A stretch of DNA of 64,000 bases, taken from Chrysopilus asiliformis. Its lineage: Eukaryota > Arthropoda > Insecta > Diptera > Rhagionidae. The position numbers and the translations under genes are program-made. This document shows positions 23,054 to 33,809 of this stretch, piece after piece; the stretch's first letter is position 1; every line of letters starts with the position of its first letter. The DNA lies in the NCBI GenBank assembly GCA_964034945.1, contig OZ035962.1, positions 32,949,943-33,013,942 of the forward strand. The letters are read 5' to 3'. The notes under the pieces are model-generated. The model saw only the letters and a program-made list of their open reading frames with translations, was not told where the DNA came from and made no database searches.

Positions 23054-23355
23054 TAAAAACTTAACCGCGCAGTTGCGAAACCGCGCAGTTGGAGGGATTA
23101 CTGTAGTTTGAGCCAGAGCTTAGGGGAAGACCCTTTAATGCCGAAGCATAGCTCAGGAAAATTAATATTTTTCTTTAAATACTTTTGGTCTACAGGTAAC
23201 ATTGGAATATTTATTGAGTTTTTTGATCAAATCTAGTTCTGTGGCATATTTTCTAGTCATCGGTGTTGCTAAGTGTCTTTTTAGTTTTAACTTCTTGACA
23301 ATTTGCAGTTAAAATATGTAGTATAACTATTTGTTTTCATGTATCTTTACTTTCA

Positions 23356-23740
23356 TTATACCCATATGGTGACACCAAAGGGTATATTAAATTTGCCTTA
23401 CCGTTTGTAACGCCAAGATCCCGTTATCACACATAAAAATGAATTACACCAGTGTGTTTAGAATGATAAAAAAAAGTTGAATTTAGCATGTCCGTCCGTC
23501 TGTCCGTCAGTCCGTCTGTCCGTCCGTCCGTCTGTGGCGCGGATTGCGGGCGCACGGATTGAGTTAGAGACTTGAAATTTTGCACAGATCCGTTTTTTGT
23601 GAAATGCGAGGCTAAGTTCGTTAATGGGCAAAAACGGACCATTAGGAGGGGGAACCCCCCATACGAACGAAAACGTTTCTTGTAAATATCGCAAAAACGG
23701 CGCATCTCATCAAAAAAGTGCAAGAACAAAAGTTATTTAT
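23356..23740 (+). mobile_element. DINE-1/mini-me-like element (copy 4), 3'-truncated
   Basis: Head TTATACCCATATGGTG, GTCY tract about 23490-23533, and truncation after AACAAAAGTTATTTAT. The overlapping 78- and 100-codon minus-strand frames are repeat shadows. Confidence 0.7.
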
Positions 23741-24640
23741 ATTTTTTTTCGGTTAACATTACGTTTTTCGCTATTGTAAAGGAATTAAATGTCTATAACG
23801 TTCTACCACAATTTCGAAGAAAATGCCGAAAAATAAGTTCCTTATTTCGTTACGTCACGCTACCGTTTCCCATCTTTGCTTTAAAATTTGGCTCAGATCA
23901 ACTTATGAAACAAGAAAATATCGCATTCATTTTACTTACAAAAATCATTTAATTTTGATTCTTTTCGTATAAAAAACTCATCTGTTGACTACGTCACATT
24001 TTTTTCCTTTGATATTTATTATTTGATTGAATCCTATGTATTTCACGGTTGTTTTATGAACAGGTAACGATGATTTAAAAAACCTCGATGATACACAACC
24101 ATATTCCGATCGATAGTTCAAGTGGGTTTGCTCGGTCCATTTGGGGTATGTCTGGTGAGGCCCGAAACCGAAATGAATCCTTAAGTTGAATTTTATGACA
24201 TTTACGGTTGGATTGAAGAAAGTATATAAGAGCCACACTCGAAGGAAATTAATTGCGTTCACTTCTGGGCTATTTTGTCTTTTTCCAAATGAATTTACTC
24301 AAGAATTATGTTCGGTTTTATTGAAGACTGATAACAAATTTAAGGTTTCCGGTTCGAAATTAATTTTCTTAGGAAGTTAATGCTTGTGAAACAACTTTGT
24401 ACCTCAATTGATATAAATTTAGCATCTGGCGTCCTTTAAATTTATTGAAATAAATTGCTGAGAATCGGAAATGTGTCCGCAGATGAGAGAAAAGTAATCG
24501 ACGTTTTAAACAATTTGTTAAATCCATTTAAAATCTGTTTGTAATTTTGTGGGTTCTGAAAACATAATTTTTTTTTCAACGTGAGTAAAACTTATATGAG
24601 ATTTTAACTTATGTGCAGCAAAAGATGTATCAAATGGAAA
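23741..24640. other. Unannotated AT-rich DNA
   Basis: Two antisense-overlapping frames (23978-24262 minus, 24186-24380 plus) have no motif. No element ends seen. Confidence 0.25.
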
Positions 24641-24649
24641 CTAATATAG

Positions 24650-25420
24650 GGTAAGGTACGGATAAATGCCGTAACTTTCGAAAAAACGCTTTGAAATTCT
24701 GATTTCTAAAAATATGCAGAAAATTTTAAGTTCATGATTTAGTGCAGGGGTCATCAAAGTAACTGTCGCTCCCTGTACAATCAAAATTTGTAACCACTAC
24801 ACATTAAAATACAACACCGATTCCAACTCCAAAGCACGGTTGAAACCGCAACACACAAGCATTACAGTACACAATAAAAGGTCGATTATAGGGCTACGCT
24901 GTTAAAGCCAATCTGTGTGATGAGCCAGCCGAGCCACTAGCTGATGATGCTTGATTTAGTGTCATCATTCAACTATATCTCTGTCAAATTTCAAAACCCT
25001 GGAACGAATAGGAAAAAAAAAACATGGGGGGAAAATAAAAAGGATCGAATTTTGGTACGGAAAGATGCTCCAGTAGCTACGGACAAATGCCCTTGGGCAG
25101 AACGAATAAAAATAAGCATGATTTATTGAAAAAAATAAATCTTTGAATGCGATTCAAAAATATTAGAATGAAAACAAAACACAACAAATTGAACGATGTG
25201 GAAAATGGATGACCGAATATTTGAGTTACTTTTTGACTTCATGATCTTAGAGCGATTTTTTCTGTCCAAACTGCGAATGGCGGTTAGTGGAATTTTATAT
25301 TTTAGTGTAAAATTGATTTTTTGATTGCAATTTCTGTATAACAGCCATCCATATTAAAGTTAATACTAAATGGGCCATCTATCTTCTATGAGTATCTGTC
25401 CGTACCCCCAAAACTAGGGG
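24650..25420. mobile_element. Possible TIR element (TAGGGTAAGGTACGGAT)
   Basis: TAGGGTAAGGTACGGATAAA near 24650 is roughly mirrored by TATCTGTCCGTACCCCC near 25395. The ends are imperfect and boundaries approximate. A hAT-type MITE is inserted at 24745-24953. A plus-strand frame at 24944-25129 crosses the MITE border and is not a gene. Confidence 0.35.
24745..24953. mobile_element. hAT-type MITE, 209 bp, 8-bp duplication
   Basis: Starts CAGGGGTCATCAAAG and ends CTGATGATGCTTG, whose complement is CAAGCATCATCAG. ATTTAGTG flanks both sides (24737-24744, 24954-24961). CAGGGGT-type ends with an 8-bp duplication are typical of hAT elements. No coding sequence. Confidence 0.75.
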
Positions 25421-25679
25421 AACTATTCTTCTTAAGATGCCTTTACGATTTTTTAAATCTCTCTTCACTATTTATTTAACGTAAAAAAACCAAAAAAAAA
25501 AAATGAAATTACTATAAAATTAAAATAATTAGTTGTCACATAAAATTTTTCTGTTAGCACACAACATTTATTTATTATTAATCAACAGGATACAATTCCA
25601 TCTGATTGCCAAACAAAATCAATATATGAACTATATGATATAAGTTTAAGTTAAATGTACATGTAAATAAGGAAACAGA

Positions 25680-26097
25680 TCAAAACTTAGACTTTAGTAA
25701 TTTTTTGCTAAAATCAAAATCACAAAGTTTAGCCCTATTGTAAAGGAGTGACATGGACGTTATTGGCTCATTAACACGCCATCCAGACCTGCCGGAAACG
25801 TTGACAGGACTGTTAACAGAAATGTCATTAGAAAATTCTGTTGTGACGTAGGTGGGCTGCTGATTCTGGCATGACGTTTCAGTTCCAGAACTGCGTTGAG
25901 CAGTAAACAACTGAGAGTAGTAAATATGACGAACTCAGTGATTTCACTTTTTTCTTTAAAATCTCCGCACTAAAATTAAATTCGGCCTCCAGCTGCTCCC
26001 ACGATGCCTTTTTCAAATAATTTCTTTGTAAAAATTACTTTTAAACAGCATTCGTAGCGTCTCTGCACGTGAAAAACTAGAATCCGCCATCTTAAAT
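25680..26097 (-). pseudogene. Degraded MADF-like domain protein (possible Harbinger accessory gene)
   Basis: On the minus strand an ATG at about 26090 opens MADSSFSRAETLRMLFKSNF and soon stops. In the next frame KKASWEQLEAEFNFSAEILK then KKVKSLSSSY is open. A further frame shift leads to YYSQLFTAQRSSGTETS and an open frame down to 25680. The pattern W-x-x-L followed by a K-x-K-x-L-x-x-x-Y block is like the second half of MADF/SANT-type DNA-binding domains. Such domains occur in the accessory protein of PIF/Harbinger elements and in many insect regulators. Two frame breaks mean it is not functional as it stands. The family call is tentative. Confidence 0.4.
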
Positions 26098-26609
26098 TCC
26101 ATTTCTGTTACCATTTCTGTTAGCAAAGATGTCAGCAAAAACTGTCAGACTTTTCTGTCGTAACAGCTGACATTTCAATCTTCACTATACATAACATCAG
26201 ACGTAACAGCGACAGTGACGGCATTCATGGCAGGTGTGGATTACTAGTTAGACCATAATTGGTACAGTGAGTGTCAGAATAAATAAAACACGAGTGCCGA
26301 AGTAAGTGGGGAGGGGCGTTAAGATTTACGTTAAGATTTACCAAAACATATTCAGCTATTTGTTGCTGCAATTTAATTTTTACTTTTCTCTTTTAAAGAA
26401 GGAAATTACAGTAATCCCTCGAACTGCGCGGTAGATACGTTCCACAAAAAGAGCGCGCACTGCGAAACCGCGCACTGTGAACCCTACTTTGTATGAAATA
26501 TTGGGGTTAGGTCCCAGATATTAGAAAAATTCAAAAAAAAAAAAAAAATAGAAAAAAGTTTTTATTTAACGACATATTTGAAGTAATACAAACATATGAT
26601 ATGTACTAC

Positions 26610-27785
26610 TAATCTTTTTGAAAAAACCTTGTTATTAGTGATTGATTACCCGATTTTTGTTTTTCATTATGCATTTCTACGTATGGGGCTAAAGCGGCTG
26701 TCAAATTTCACCGAAATTTTAAGGCACGCTCCATATCAGGGTCTATATTAAGAGCTTCTTATTAAAGTTGACTACCAAGCATTAAAAAACACAGTTTTTC
26801 GTGCGTAAGGTTTTTCTTTCCTATAACCTCTATAACTTCACTTTCATCATTTTCGTCGTTATAATTATCGCCGAACTGTGTCAAAATATCGTCAGCAGTC
26901 ATATTTTCTTCATTGCTTGCAAGGACTTCCAAGATATCTTCTGACTCTAAGGCAGGCCTGGGCACCATGTATGTAGTGATTTACTATTACTCGAAGAAAT
27001 TTTATATTTCTTCATATACTATAACACGAAATGAGAAAACGCATCTTTTTCATTTTTTACGCTCTTTCGCTTTTGATGGAGACGTTTAGGAACAGTGGAC
27101 TACACAATTTATAATGATGCGATTACAAAAAAATAATAAGTTCCGCGTGCAAAAAAACTTGTGGGGACGTATTTTCGGTTCTGTGCTACGAAAAAACATG
27201 CGCTAAATTACATTATGTTACCTGATAGGACAGCTGTTGTAATGGCGTTCTAGATTGAATTTTTTATTCGACATGTAACTGCAAACTAGACATTGACGGT
27301 TATCATTATTTGTGGTTATTAAATATTTGTTTTCCCAATCACACGACATAGTATTTGAATTTGAATATGAGCGCTTCATAATGGAAGATGAAAACTAAAA
27401 AAATCGAATTTCTGAAAAAATTTCGTACGTCAGTGTACTTTGGGAAGCAATTAGGGTTTTGGGGAGCAAATGTATACATCCGCACGCATCAACAACAGAA
27501 ATTATACTGAATGGCTGTCGTAGGCTCGCTCCATCGATTGTTAGTGAATCGTTTGATTTCGGCTGCCGAAGTGGCCGTCGTCTACCAACACGTATCATTG
27601 CGTTGGAGAGTCGAGTAAAAATGTTCATACATTGATTGTATTCTCGTAAAATTTGAATAAAAATGTTATCGTTGTGAGGAGCCAGACGAGCCAAGGAGTG
27701 CCCAGGCTTGCTCTAAGGCTTCAAATTCGTCCCCACCAATTGTCTTACCTAATGCCACAATTTCCACTAAATATAAACACTAATT
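26610..27785 (-). pseudogene. pogo/Tigger-like transposase C-terminus, interrupted
   Basis: Minus strand. The frame runs from about 27785 through KTIGGDEFEALE, is broken by the hAT-type insertion (26953-27710), and resumes with SEDILEVLASNEENMTADDI, an acidic stretch and KKNLTHEKL. A TAA near 26762 closes the frame, but similarity to copy 1 continues to 26610, ending in the same QSLITRFFQKD. At least two stops and the insertion make it inactive. An acidic linker followed by a terminal PIP-type motif fits the tail of pogo/Tigger transposases. The catalytic domain is absent. Confidence 0.6.
26953..27710. mobile_element. hAT-type element, 758 bp, nested in pogo transposase
   Basis: Starts CAGGCCTGGGCAC and ends GTGCCCAGGCTTG, with CTCTAAGG duplicated at 26945-26952 and 27711-27718. 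Excising the element and one duplicate restores the transposase reading frame exactly (codons for A-L-E then S-E-D). The 8-bp duplication and CAGG ends place it in the hAT superfamily. No transposase of its own is evident. Confidence 0.85.
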
Positions 27786-28017
27786 TAAGCACGAAATTAC
27801 CAAATATGTACGAAGATACCAAATTACCAGCTGATTCCTTTTTGTCGGGGATTCACCATAATATATGTTCAGAACATGTTTTTTATACGAAAATTATAAA
27901 AAAACCGCGCAGGTGCGAAATTTTTACCGCGCAGTTCGAAATTTTGGTATTAAAAACTTAACCGCGCAGTTGCGAAACCGCGCAGTCCGAAACCGCGCAG
28001 TTCGAGGGATTACTGTA

Positions 28018-30131
28018 TTATATTTATGACGGAGACCGTTTCGAGAACGGGGGCAGATTGAAAATTTCTGATCAGTACGAAATCCGTTTCAGGCAAAATT
28101 ATGAGGATTTTTTAGTAAAAAAGTTCTACAAAAATCGTTGTTTTCTATCAACTTTTGGAAAAGTATCGGTTGCTATAACGGATACAATTTTTTTTTTGAA
28201 AAAATACCTACTTGTTTTTGAACATTTCTCGAAAACTGTGCGCTTTTGGGAAAAAATAAATAAAACAGAATTTAAAGGAAAGAAAATTTTCTCCTTTTTT
28301 TGTTTCGTATGTAGCTCTAACGGTTCTCAAAATATTTGAAAAAAAAATAGTTTTTAAGAAAATCTCTCGGAAACTATACACTTTTATGAAAAAATGCATA
28401 TTACCGCATTTATAGGAAATAAGATTTTTCAAATTTTTTGTTTAATGTTATATACGTATCTATAACGGTTCTCAACGTATTTCAAAGAAATTAAGTTTTT
28501 TGAAAATTTCACGGTTTTTTGAAAATCTTTACAAAATTATGCGCTATTATAAACAATGCATAGAACCAGATTCAAATGAAATAAAATTTCCTGTATTTTT
28601 TCCTTTAACGATTTGTACGTATCCTTAATTGCTCGCCAGATATTTGAAAAAATATTTTTTTTACAAATTTTTTCCAAAACTAAATGTTGCAGAGGAAAGT
28701 TTTGTATTGATCAAAGCTGATATATTTATGAAGTCAGCTGACGATTGAGTTTAAGCGCAACAAATTGGACATTTCAGAGTTTTGTAAATGTTTTTAAATC
28801 AATAACATTTCATTTTCTTACTGATTTAATATATTTATTGCAGAAATGATCATGTTTGGCACAACATAGTCGAAATTTGTATAAACTAATTAATTTCCTA
28901 TTTAATAGGAAACTAATTAAATTGTATCTATTGTTAACAATGTTTATCTTTGTAGCAGCAGGGTAAATTTTTGAATTTAAAATTAACGTGGATTTATTTG
29001 AGTACTTATTTGTTAGACTTGCATTAAATTGATATTTTTTTTATTCAAACATTATACGGTTTGACCAAAAATCAAAATTCAATTAGTTTAATAACACGTA
29101 CATACTGGTTTTGTGTTACAAACAAACAAATGAACGCGTTTCCGAGATGAAAATCGATACCGAGTGGAATGCAGAGGAGGGAATTTTCCATTATCCAAAA
29201 ATTGTTTCACCCAAAAATATATTGCTAACTAAATCAAATTCAAATTACGATTTCATGAACAATTCTTTCCGATTTTTATTATCTTTTTGTCCCTTTCGAC
29301 CTCGTTACCTCCATAAAACATGTAAAATTTATTACAGGACAAAAAAGCAAACAAATGAAAAATATGTGAAATTTTTGTGCATGTTTCACATGTTTGTTTT
29401 CAATGGTGGCAGAGTTTGGGATTTGTGTAATTGTCTAGCAAAATGCTATAGGTTTTTTCCATGCAATTTGTTCAAAATGTGTCAATTGATACCGAAAGGC
29501 TGAACGGTGAACGCCATTAATTTCACACGCGTGCAAACGACAAATAGATTTAAATTTAAAAAATTGCTTCATATAACCTAAAGCATCTAACACCCTTTAT
29601 TCCATTGTCGGATAATATTTTGCTAAAAAAAAACATTCTTTGGCGCCTCATCCTAATGTTTTGGCACAAATGGTGTGGCAAATTTCCCTGTCAACGCGTC
29701 TGTTTATTCCATTTGAAATTTGTCAAAGTCAAAAAACAATGTGGGGCACCGGCAACATATTTACTCTTTTAATATCCGAAATTGTTTAAAAAAAACCCCC
29801 GCCTCAGGTGATTTATATTTAGAAGGCATAAATAAACTAACAGCAGGGCGCAGGCAAAGCATATTGAATTGAACAACATGGCAGATCAAAGTGTAATGAG
29901 GGAATTTGAAGAGCTTTAAATTGCTACAAATATTTGCATATGATAAAAACTTTGACGCCCACATTGGACTAATCAATCACGAGTCCGTCAGGTAAACCCC
30001 TTACAACAGAAGCGAAAATCGACCTGAGGAATCTCTTCATCAAGGTAACACAAAACACAAAAGAAGACAGAGCAATGAACATCTTATTGAGGATAAAAAA
30101 GAAAAAAACTTTTTCTGTTAGTAACTTTTTA
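28018..30131. other. AT-rich dispersed-repeat-like DNA, no confirmed gene
   Basis: 28020-28680 has phrases (TCTATCAACTTTTGG, TAACGGTTCTCAAAATATTTG) shared with 7000-7560 and 10750-10950, an old repeat. A 130-codon plus-strand frame at 29111-29503 is the longest simple frame in the quarter, but has no motif, low-complexity AT-driven composition and no splice context I trust; I leave it uncalled. Confidence 0.3.
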
Positions 30132-30566
30132 TACACACAGAAAAATTCGCTGTAACACCAAAAGTCTCTCATTAGAGTACAACACCAAAAGTCTCCTATT
30201 AGAGTAGTTTGGATAACTCTGATTTTTATCCATTTTGACGAACACTAATAGATAAATAAAAAAATCCATCAGGTGCTTTGTTAAACTCTACTTTGGTGTT
30301 TAAAATTGGAGCATTTTGGGTTTAAAAAAATTATCCATTTGGAGTTTGAATAAAATCCATTTGGCATTTAAAATATATCCATTTATTTAAAGTTACGCGA
30401 ACCAAAAATTTGTTTGATTTTTTTACAGCATTTGTGGGGTTAGGGTGGTAGATTTAAAAAAAAAACCATTCCTCTCTCATTATGGCTGCGTTGCTGATTC
30501 ATAATTTTTAAATTATATATTTTGTTCATATTTTATTTTTTTATTTATTTTATATATTTTTCCCTA

Positions 30567-31154
30567 TTTATACCCGTATGGTGAAACCAAAGGGTATATT
30601 AAATTTGCCTTACCGTTTGTAACGCCAAGATCCCGTCATCACACACAAAAATGAATTACACCAGTGTGTTTAGAATGATGAAAAAAGTTGAATTTAGCAT
30701 GTCCGTCCGTCTGTCCGTCCGTCTGTCCGTCCGTCTGTCCGTCCGTCTGTCCGTCCGTCTGTCCGTCCGTCTGTCCGTCCGTCTGTCCGTCCGTCTGTCC
30801 GTCCGTCTGTCCGTCCGTCTGTCCGTCTGTCTGTCCGCGGATTGCGGGCGCTCGGATTGAGCTAGAGACGCAGATTCGTTTTTCGTAAAATGCAAGGCTA
30901 AGTTCGTTAATGGGCAACGAAAACGTTTTTTTGGGAATATCTCAAAACGGTGCATCTTATCAAAAATGTACAAGAACAAAAGTTATTTAGGATATGATTC
31001 TACATAACACTCCAATACATAAAATTTTTAAAAATCTTTTTGAAATGTTTGAATTCAAAGTGGAAATTTGATACAACTGTTCGCCGTTCACTTAAATCAC
31101 CATACGAGTTTTCAATAATTGCCAGATTGGCAATTATAGCTTTTGTTATGTTTT
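30567..31154 (+). mobile_element. DINE-1/mini-me-like element (copy 5), expanded microsatellite
   Basis: Full head and tail as in copy 1. The GTCY tract is expanded to about 139 bp (30698-30836), mostly a regular GTCTGTCCGTCC 12-mer. The long frames on both strands are readings of this tract. Confidence 0.8.
30698..30836 (+). repeat. (GTCTGTCCGTCC)n microsatellite
   Basis: About eleven repeats of a 12-bp higher-order unit built from GTCC and GTCT, lying at the standard GTCY position of a DINE-like copy. Other copies here have only 20-55 bp at this place. Confidence 0.95.
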
Positions 31155-31196
31155 TAAATTATAATTTATAAATTTCTATATTTGACTTATCACACA

Positions 31197-31684
31197 TCAT
31201 ACTAATATATAAAAATGAGTTGGTGTCTGTCTGTCTATCTGTCTGTTCCTCTTTCACGCAAAAACGGCTGAACCGATTGACTTGAAATTTGGCAGAGTGT
31301 CTGTGGTAGTTCTGGTTCCAACATAGGCATACGGAAAAGTAGCGCAAGGGGTGGGGGGAATAAGGGGAGGGGGTAAAGTGATTTCGAAACTTAGTTTTTG
31401 CGCTATGTTACTCTTTCGCGGGGAAACTACTGAACCGATTGGCCTGAAATTTGGCATAGATGTTCGTCGGGGGTCCAGCCCCAACATAGATCCATTAAAA
31501 AGTGGCCCGAGAGGTGGGGGAGTAAGGGGAGGGGGTAAAGTGATCATGAAACTTAGCTCTTCCTCTATATTACCCTTTTGCGGGGAAACTACCGAGCCGA
31601 TTGGCCTGAAGTTTAGCTCCAACATAGACCATAAAGAAAAAATTTGAAAGAACTTATCCCGGCAACGACGGGTATGCAAGCTAG
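31197..31684 (+). mobile_element. Non-autonomous Helitron (family H2, copy 1)
   Basis: A|TCATACTAATATATAAAAAT at the start and GGGTATGCAAGCTAG|T at the end, with the 3' hairpin CCCGGCAACGACGGG. TC start, subterminal hairpin, CTAG end and A/T target are canonical Helitron features. It includes GTCTGTCTGTC near the start and two internal, related segments of about 130 bp (CCGATTGGCCTGAA). No coding capacity. Second copy: 40909-41920. Confidence 0.85.
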
Positions 31685-31709
31685 TATATTATATAAGGTT
31701 GAAAACTTT

Positions 31710-31785
31710 CAATGGGCGGGGTTTGAACCCAGGGTACTTCAGATTTGAACTCCAGCTACCATACCCTTCAGACCATTCAAACAAT
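31710..31785 (-). repeat. tRNA-like (SINE-head-like) segment in family E
   Basis: On the minus strand TGGTCTGAAGGGTATGGTAGC resembles an A box, followed by an anticodon-arm-like TGGAGTTCAAATCTGAA and the B-box-like GGGTTCAAACCCCGCC. The spacing suits a class II tRNA (Ser/Leu-like). A diverged counterpart lies at 40535-40620 in the other copy of the same host element. No flanking acceptor stem closes, so it is not called a functional tRNA. Confidence 0.35.
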
Positions 31786-32975
31786 TCAGCGAAGTTCATC
31801 TAAACAAGAATGAATATTTTTTATCCCAAACATCATACGGAGTTTTTTGTTCTACTCCAAACCGATTTATATATTTTATTTTTCCAATGATTCGAATTTT
31901 TTATTCATATTGGGCAAAATAAAAACGTGTTTGGATAAAATGTCCAGTTTTATCCTTTTGGATACAGTAAACATTTTATCTAGCTTTGCGGAGTTAAAAA
32001 TGTAAAAATAAGTCTATGCGGATCTAAAATTTAAAAAAATCGGATGAAATCGAGTTCACACCGCCAAAATTTTTAACTGTGTAGGTACTTGTAAACCTTG
32101 CGAATCAAAAGACATAGAATATTATCTCCCCACACCCCTTTCTTGAAATAGAAAGCTCATTACGTTTATAGTGGCTACACCTGATTGAGGTTCATTGTGT
32201 TGACTATGACGAGAAGAAAAGATGCTAAAGAGGTTTTTGATTTTAAAACAAGGTGCAAAAAAAACGAAAATACAGAATAGCGAAACATTACAAAAACAAT
32301 TGCCAAGCATAAGCAAAGCATTAACTACTTTTATTAAGCGTTAACCAATTGAAATTGTAGATAGCACAGCACGACTGAACATAATGTTTCCATCTATTAC
32401 TCCTTCTAAACCTTTCATCGAGTTGTGCTACTATTGAAGATTCTAGTTTTAGTATAAATTTTCTGAATTAAAAAAATACACTTGAAAACATCATCTCAGG
32501 GTGCAGTCCCTGAACAAATAACGCGAAACATGCGGATAACAATATGGGTGTTTAGAAACGTAGAAACTCTCCTCTACATCCAGGAAAAAGCCGGTGGAAA
32601 TTCTATTCCAGAAGTTATACAAAATTAACCAAATACCGTACAATTAACTAAAGTAGTCTTTTACTTTTTCTTAAACTCAATCCTAGAGTTTTTAAATTTT
32701 TTTCTTGCCGTAAATAATATTTGTCACAATATTTTTTGTTTTTTACTGTTACCCGCTATTTTTTATCGTTATTAAGATCTTTTCATTAAAAATTAAAAAA
32801 AAAATGATTTTTGCAAATTGTTTGGAATTTAACGATTTCTCGAAAAAAAAAATATGTTGAAGAAATAATTGAAGATTTAAATTTCTTTAACATTTTTTTA
32901 CTTTTACCGTAAATCAATAGGTTTTGCCCTTATCGAGATATTCCAGAATTTGTAAAACAAATTAATATTTTTATA

Positions 32976-33440
32976 CAGTAGAGATTCGGTAATTCAAATC
33001 ATTAGAAACCAGACCTAATTCGAACCACGGAGATTTTCGAATTACTGGATACTTTTTTATGGTGGACATTTTGTTTAATAAACCAGTGTTAATGGCAAAA
33101 AAATATACTTTCAACTTAAAATTAAGTAATAATGTTCCTGCAGTTAAAAAGTTTATATACCTATCTGACAACATTCAAACTTTTAAAGGAAATTTAAATT
33201 TCGACTTCAAAATTAATGTCTGTACAGTTATGACAGTACATACCACCACGAAAATGTTGCTGCTAAACGTCTTAGTTATTGTATTCAAGCCATTTCCATG
33301 TTCGACAAGAAAAGATCGAATTACAGAGACCAATATATCAACCACAATTCGAATTACAAGATATCCAATATAAAAAAATGGTTGTTCGAATTAGCGTGGT
33401 ATTCGAATTACAGGGTGTTCGAATTACCGAGTCTCTACTG
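32976..33440. mobile_element. pogo-type MITE (CAGTAGAGATTCGGTAATTC), 465 bp
   Basis: Terminal repeats CAGTAGAGATTCGGTAATTC and its complement (one mismatch), flanked by TA at 32974-32975 and 33441-33442. It lies in dispersed repeat G; the other copy of that repeat at about 34355-34395 reads straight through the site, giving a paralogous empty site. A 104-codon frame inside has no transposase motif. Confidence 0.85.
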
Positions 33441-33617
33441 TATAAGCAAATATTTTACTTGTCGGGTTATAGTGTAAATTCCGCAGTAACGAGATTTTGT
33501 ATAAAAAAGTCATGCGCTGTTCACATCAGATATTTTATACGGAGTATAGTATCCCAAAAAGTGTGACCTATTTTATGGACAGTTCTCAATTGATTCAAAA
33601 AATCAGTTAAATTCTAA

Positions 33618-33809
33618 TGCTGGGTTTACACGAATGACAGATAATGGCAATCTGTCATAAAAGAATGGACAAGTTCATTCTTTTATGAGAGATTGTCATT
33701 TTTCTGACAGAAATAATGACAAAAATGATACTATTTACACGATGATGACAATTTATGACAAAAAAATGACAAATTGAAAAAATGACAAGTCATTTGTGTA
33801 AACGCAGCA
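33618..33809. mobile_element. PIF/Harbinger-type MITE, 192 bp, TAA duplication
   Basis: TGCTGGGTTTACACGAATGA at the left, mirrored by TCATTTGTGTAAACGCAGCA at the right, with TAA at 33615-33617 and 33810-33812. The interior is rich in TGACA words. The GTTTACAC motif in the ends is shared in variant form with other Harbinger-type MITEs in this window. Confidence 0.75.

Larger units (their letters stand above)
21935..23103. mobile_element. pogo/Tigger-like MITE (copy 3), split by a TA-target element
   Basis: Left end CAGTAATCCCTCCAACTGCG at 21935; right end is the reverse complement, finishing at 23103, with TA outside both (21933-21934, 23104-23105). The element is interrupted at its TATTAAAAAC segment by a 933-bp insertion (22121-23053). 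Without it the element would be about 235 bp. Confidence 0.85.
26409..28015 (-). mobile_element. pogo/Tigger-like element (copy 4), longest, split by hAT MITE
   Basis: CAGTAATCCCTCGAACTGCG at the left, complement at the right, TA at 26407-26408 and 28016-28017. It is inverted relative to copy 1 and retains more of the 3' part of the transposase gene on the minus strand. A 758-bp hAT-type element interrupts that gene. Without it the element would be about 840 bp, still too short for a full transposase. Confidence 0.85.
30134..32081. mobile_element. CAC-ended composite element (family E, copy 1), TA duplication
   Basis: Starts CACACAGAAAAATT and ends AATTTTTAACTGTG, with TA on each side (30132-30133, 32082-32083). 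Its own sequence is about 870 bp; the rest is a DINE-like copy (30567-31154) and a Helitron (31197-31684). It also contains a tRNA-like stretch on the minus strand. A second copy occupies about 38600-42022. Confidence 0.6.

Noticed and set aside
29111..29503. 130-codon plus-strand frame
   Set aside because: Aromatic-, Lys- and Asn-rich with no motif or conserved block; could be chance in AT-rich DNA.
30639..30979. Overlapping frames of 66-107 codons on both strands
   Set aside because: They translate the GTCTGTCCGTCC microsatellite in a DINE-like copy; repetitive in all frames, no start context.
31351..31679. Frames of 98 and 141 codons in Helitron H2
   Set aside because: Internal duplicate segments of a non-autonomous Helitron; the same frames appear in the copy at 40909 with shifts.
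31710..31785. Functional tRNA gene
   Set aside because: A- and B-box-like words are present, but no convincing acceptor or anticodon stem closes and the second copy is diverged.
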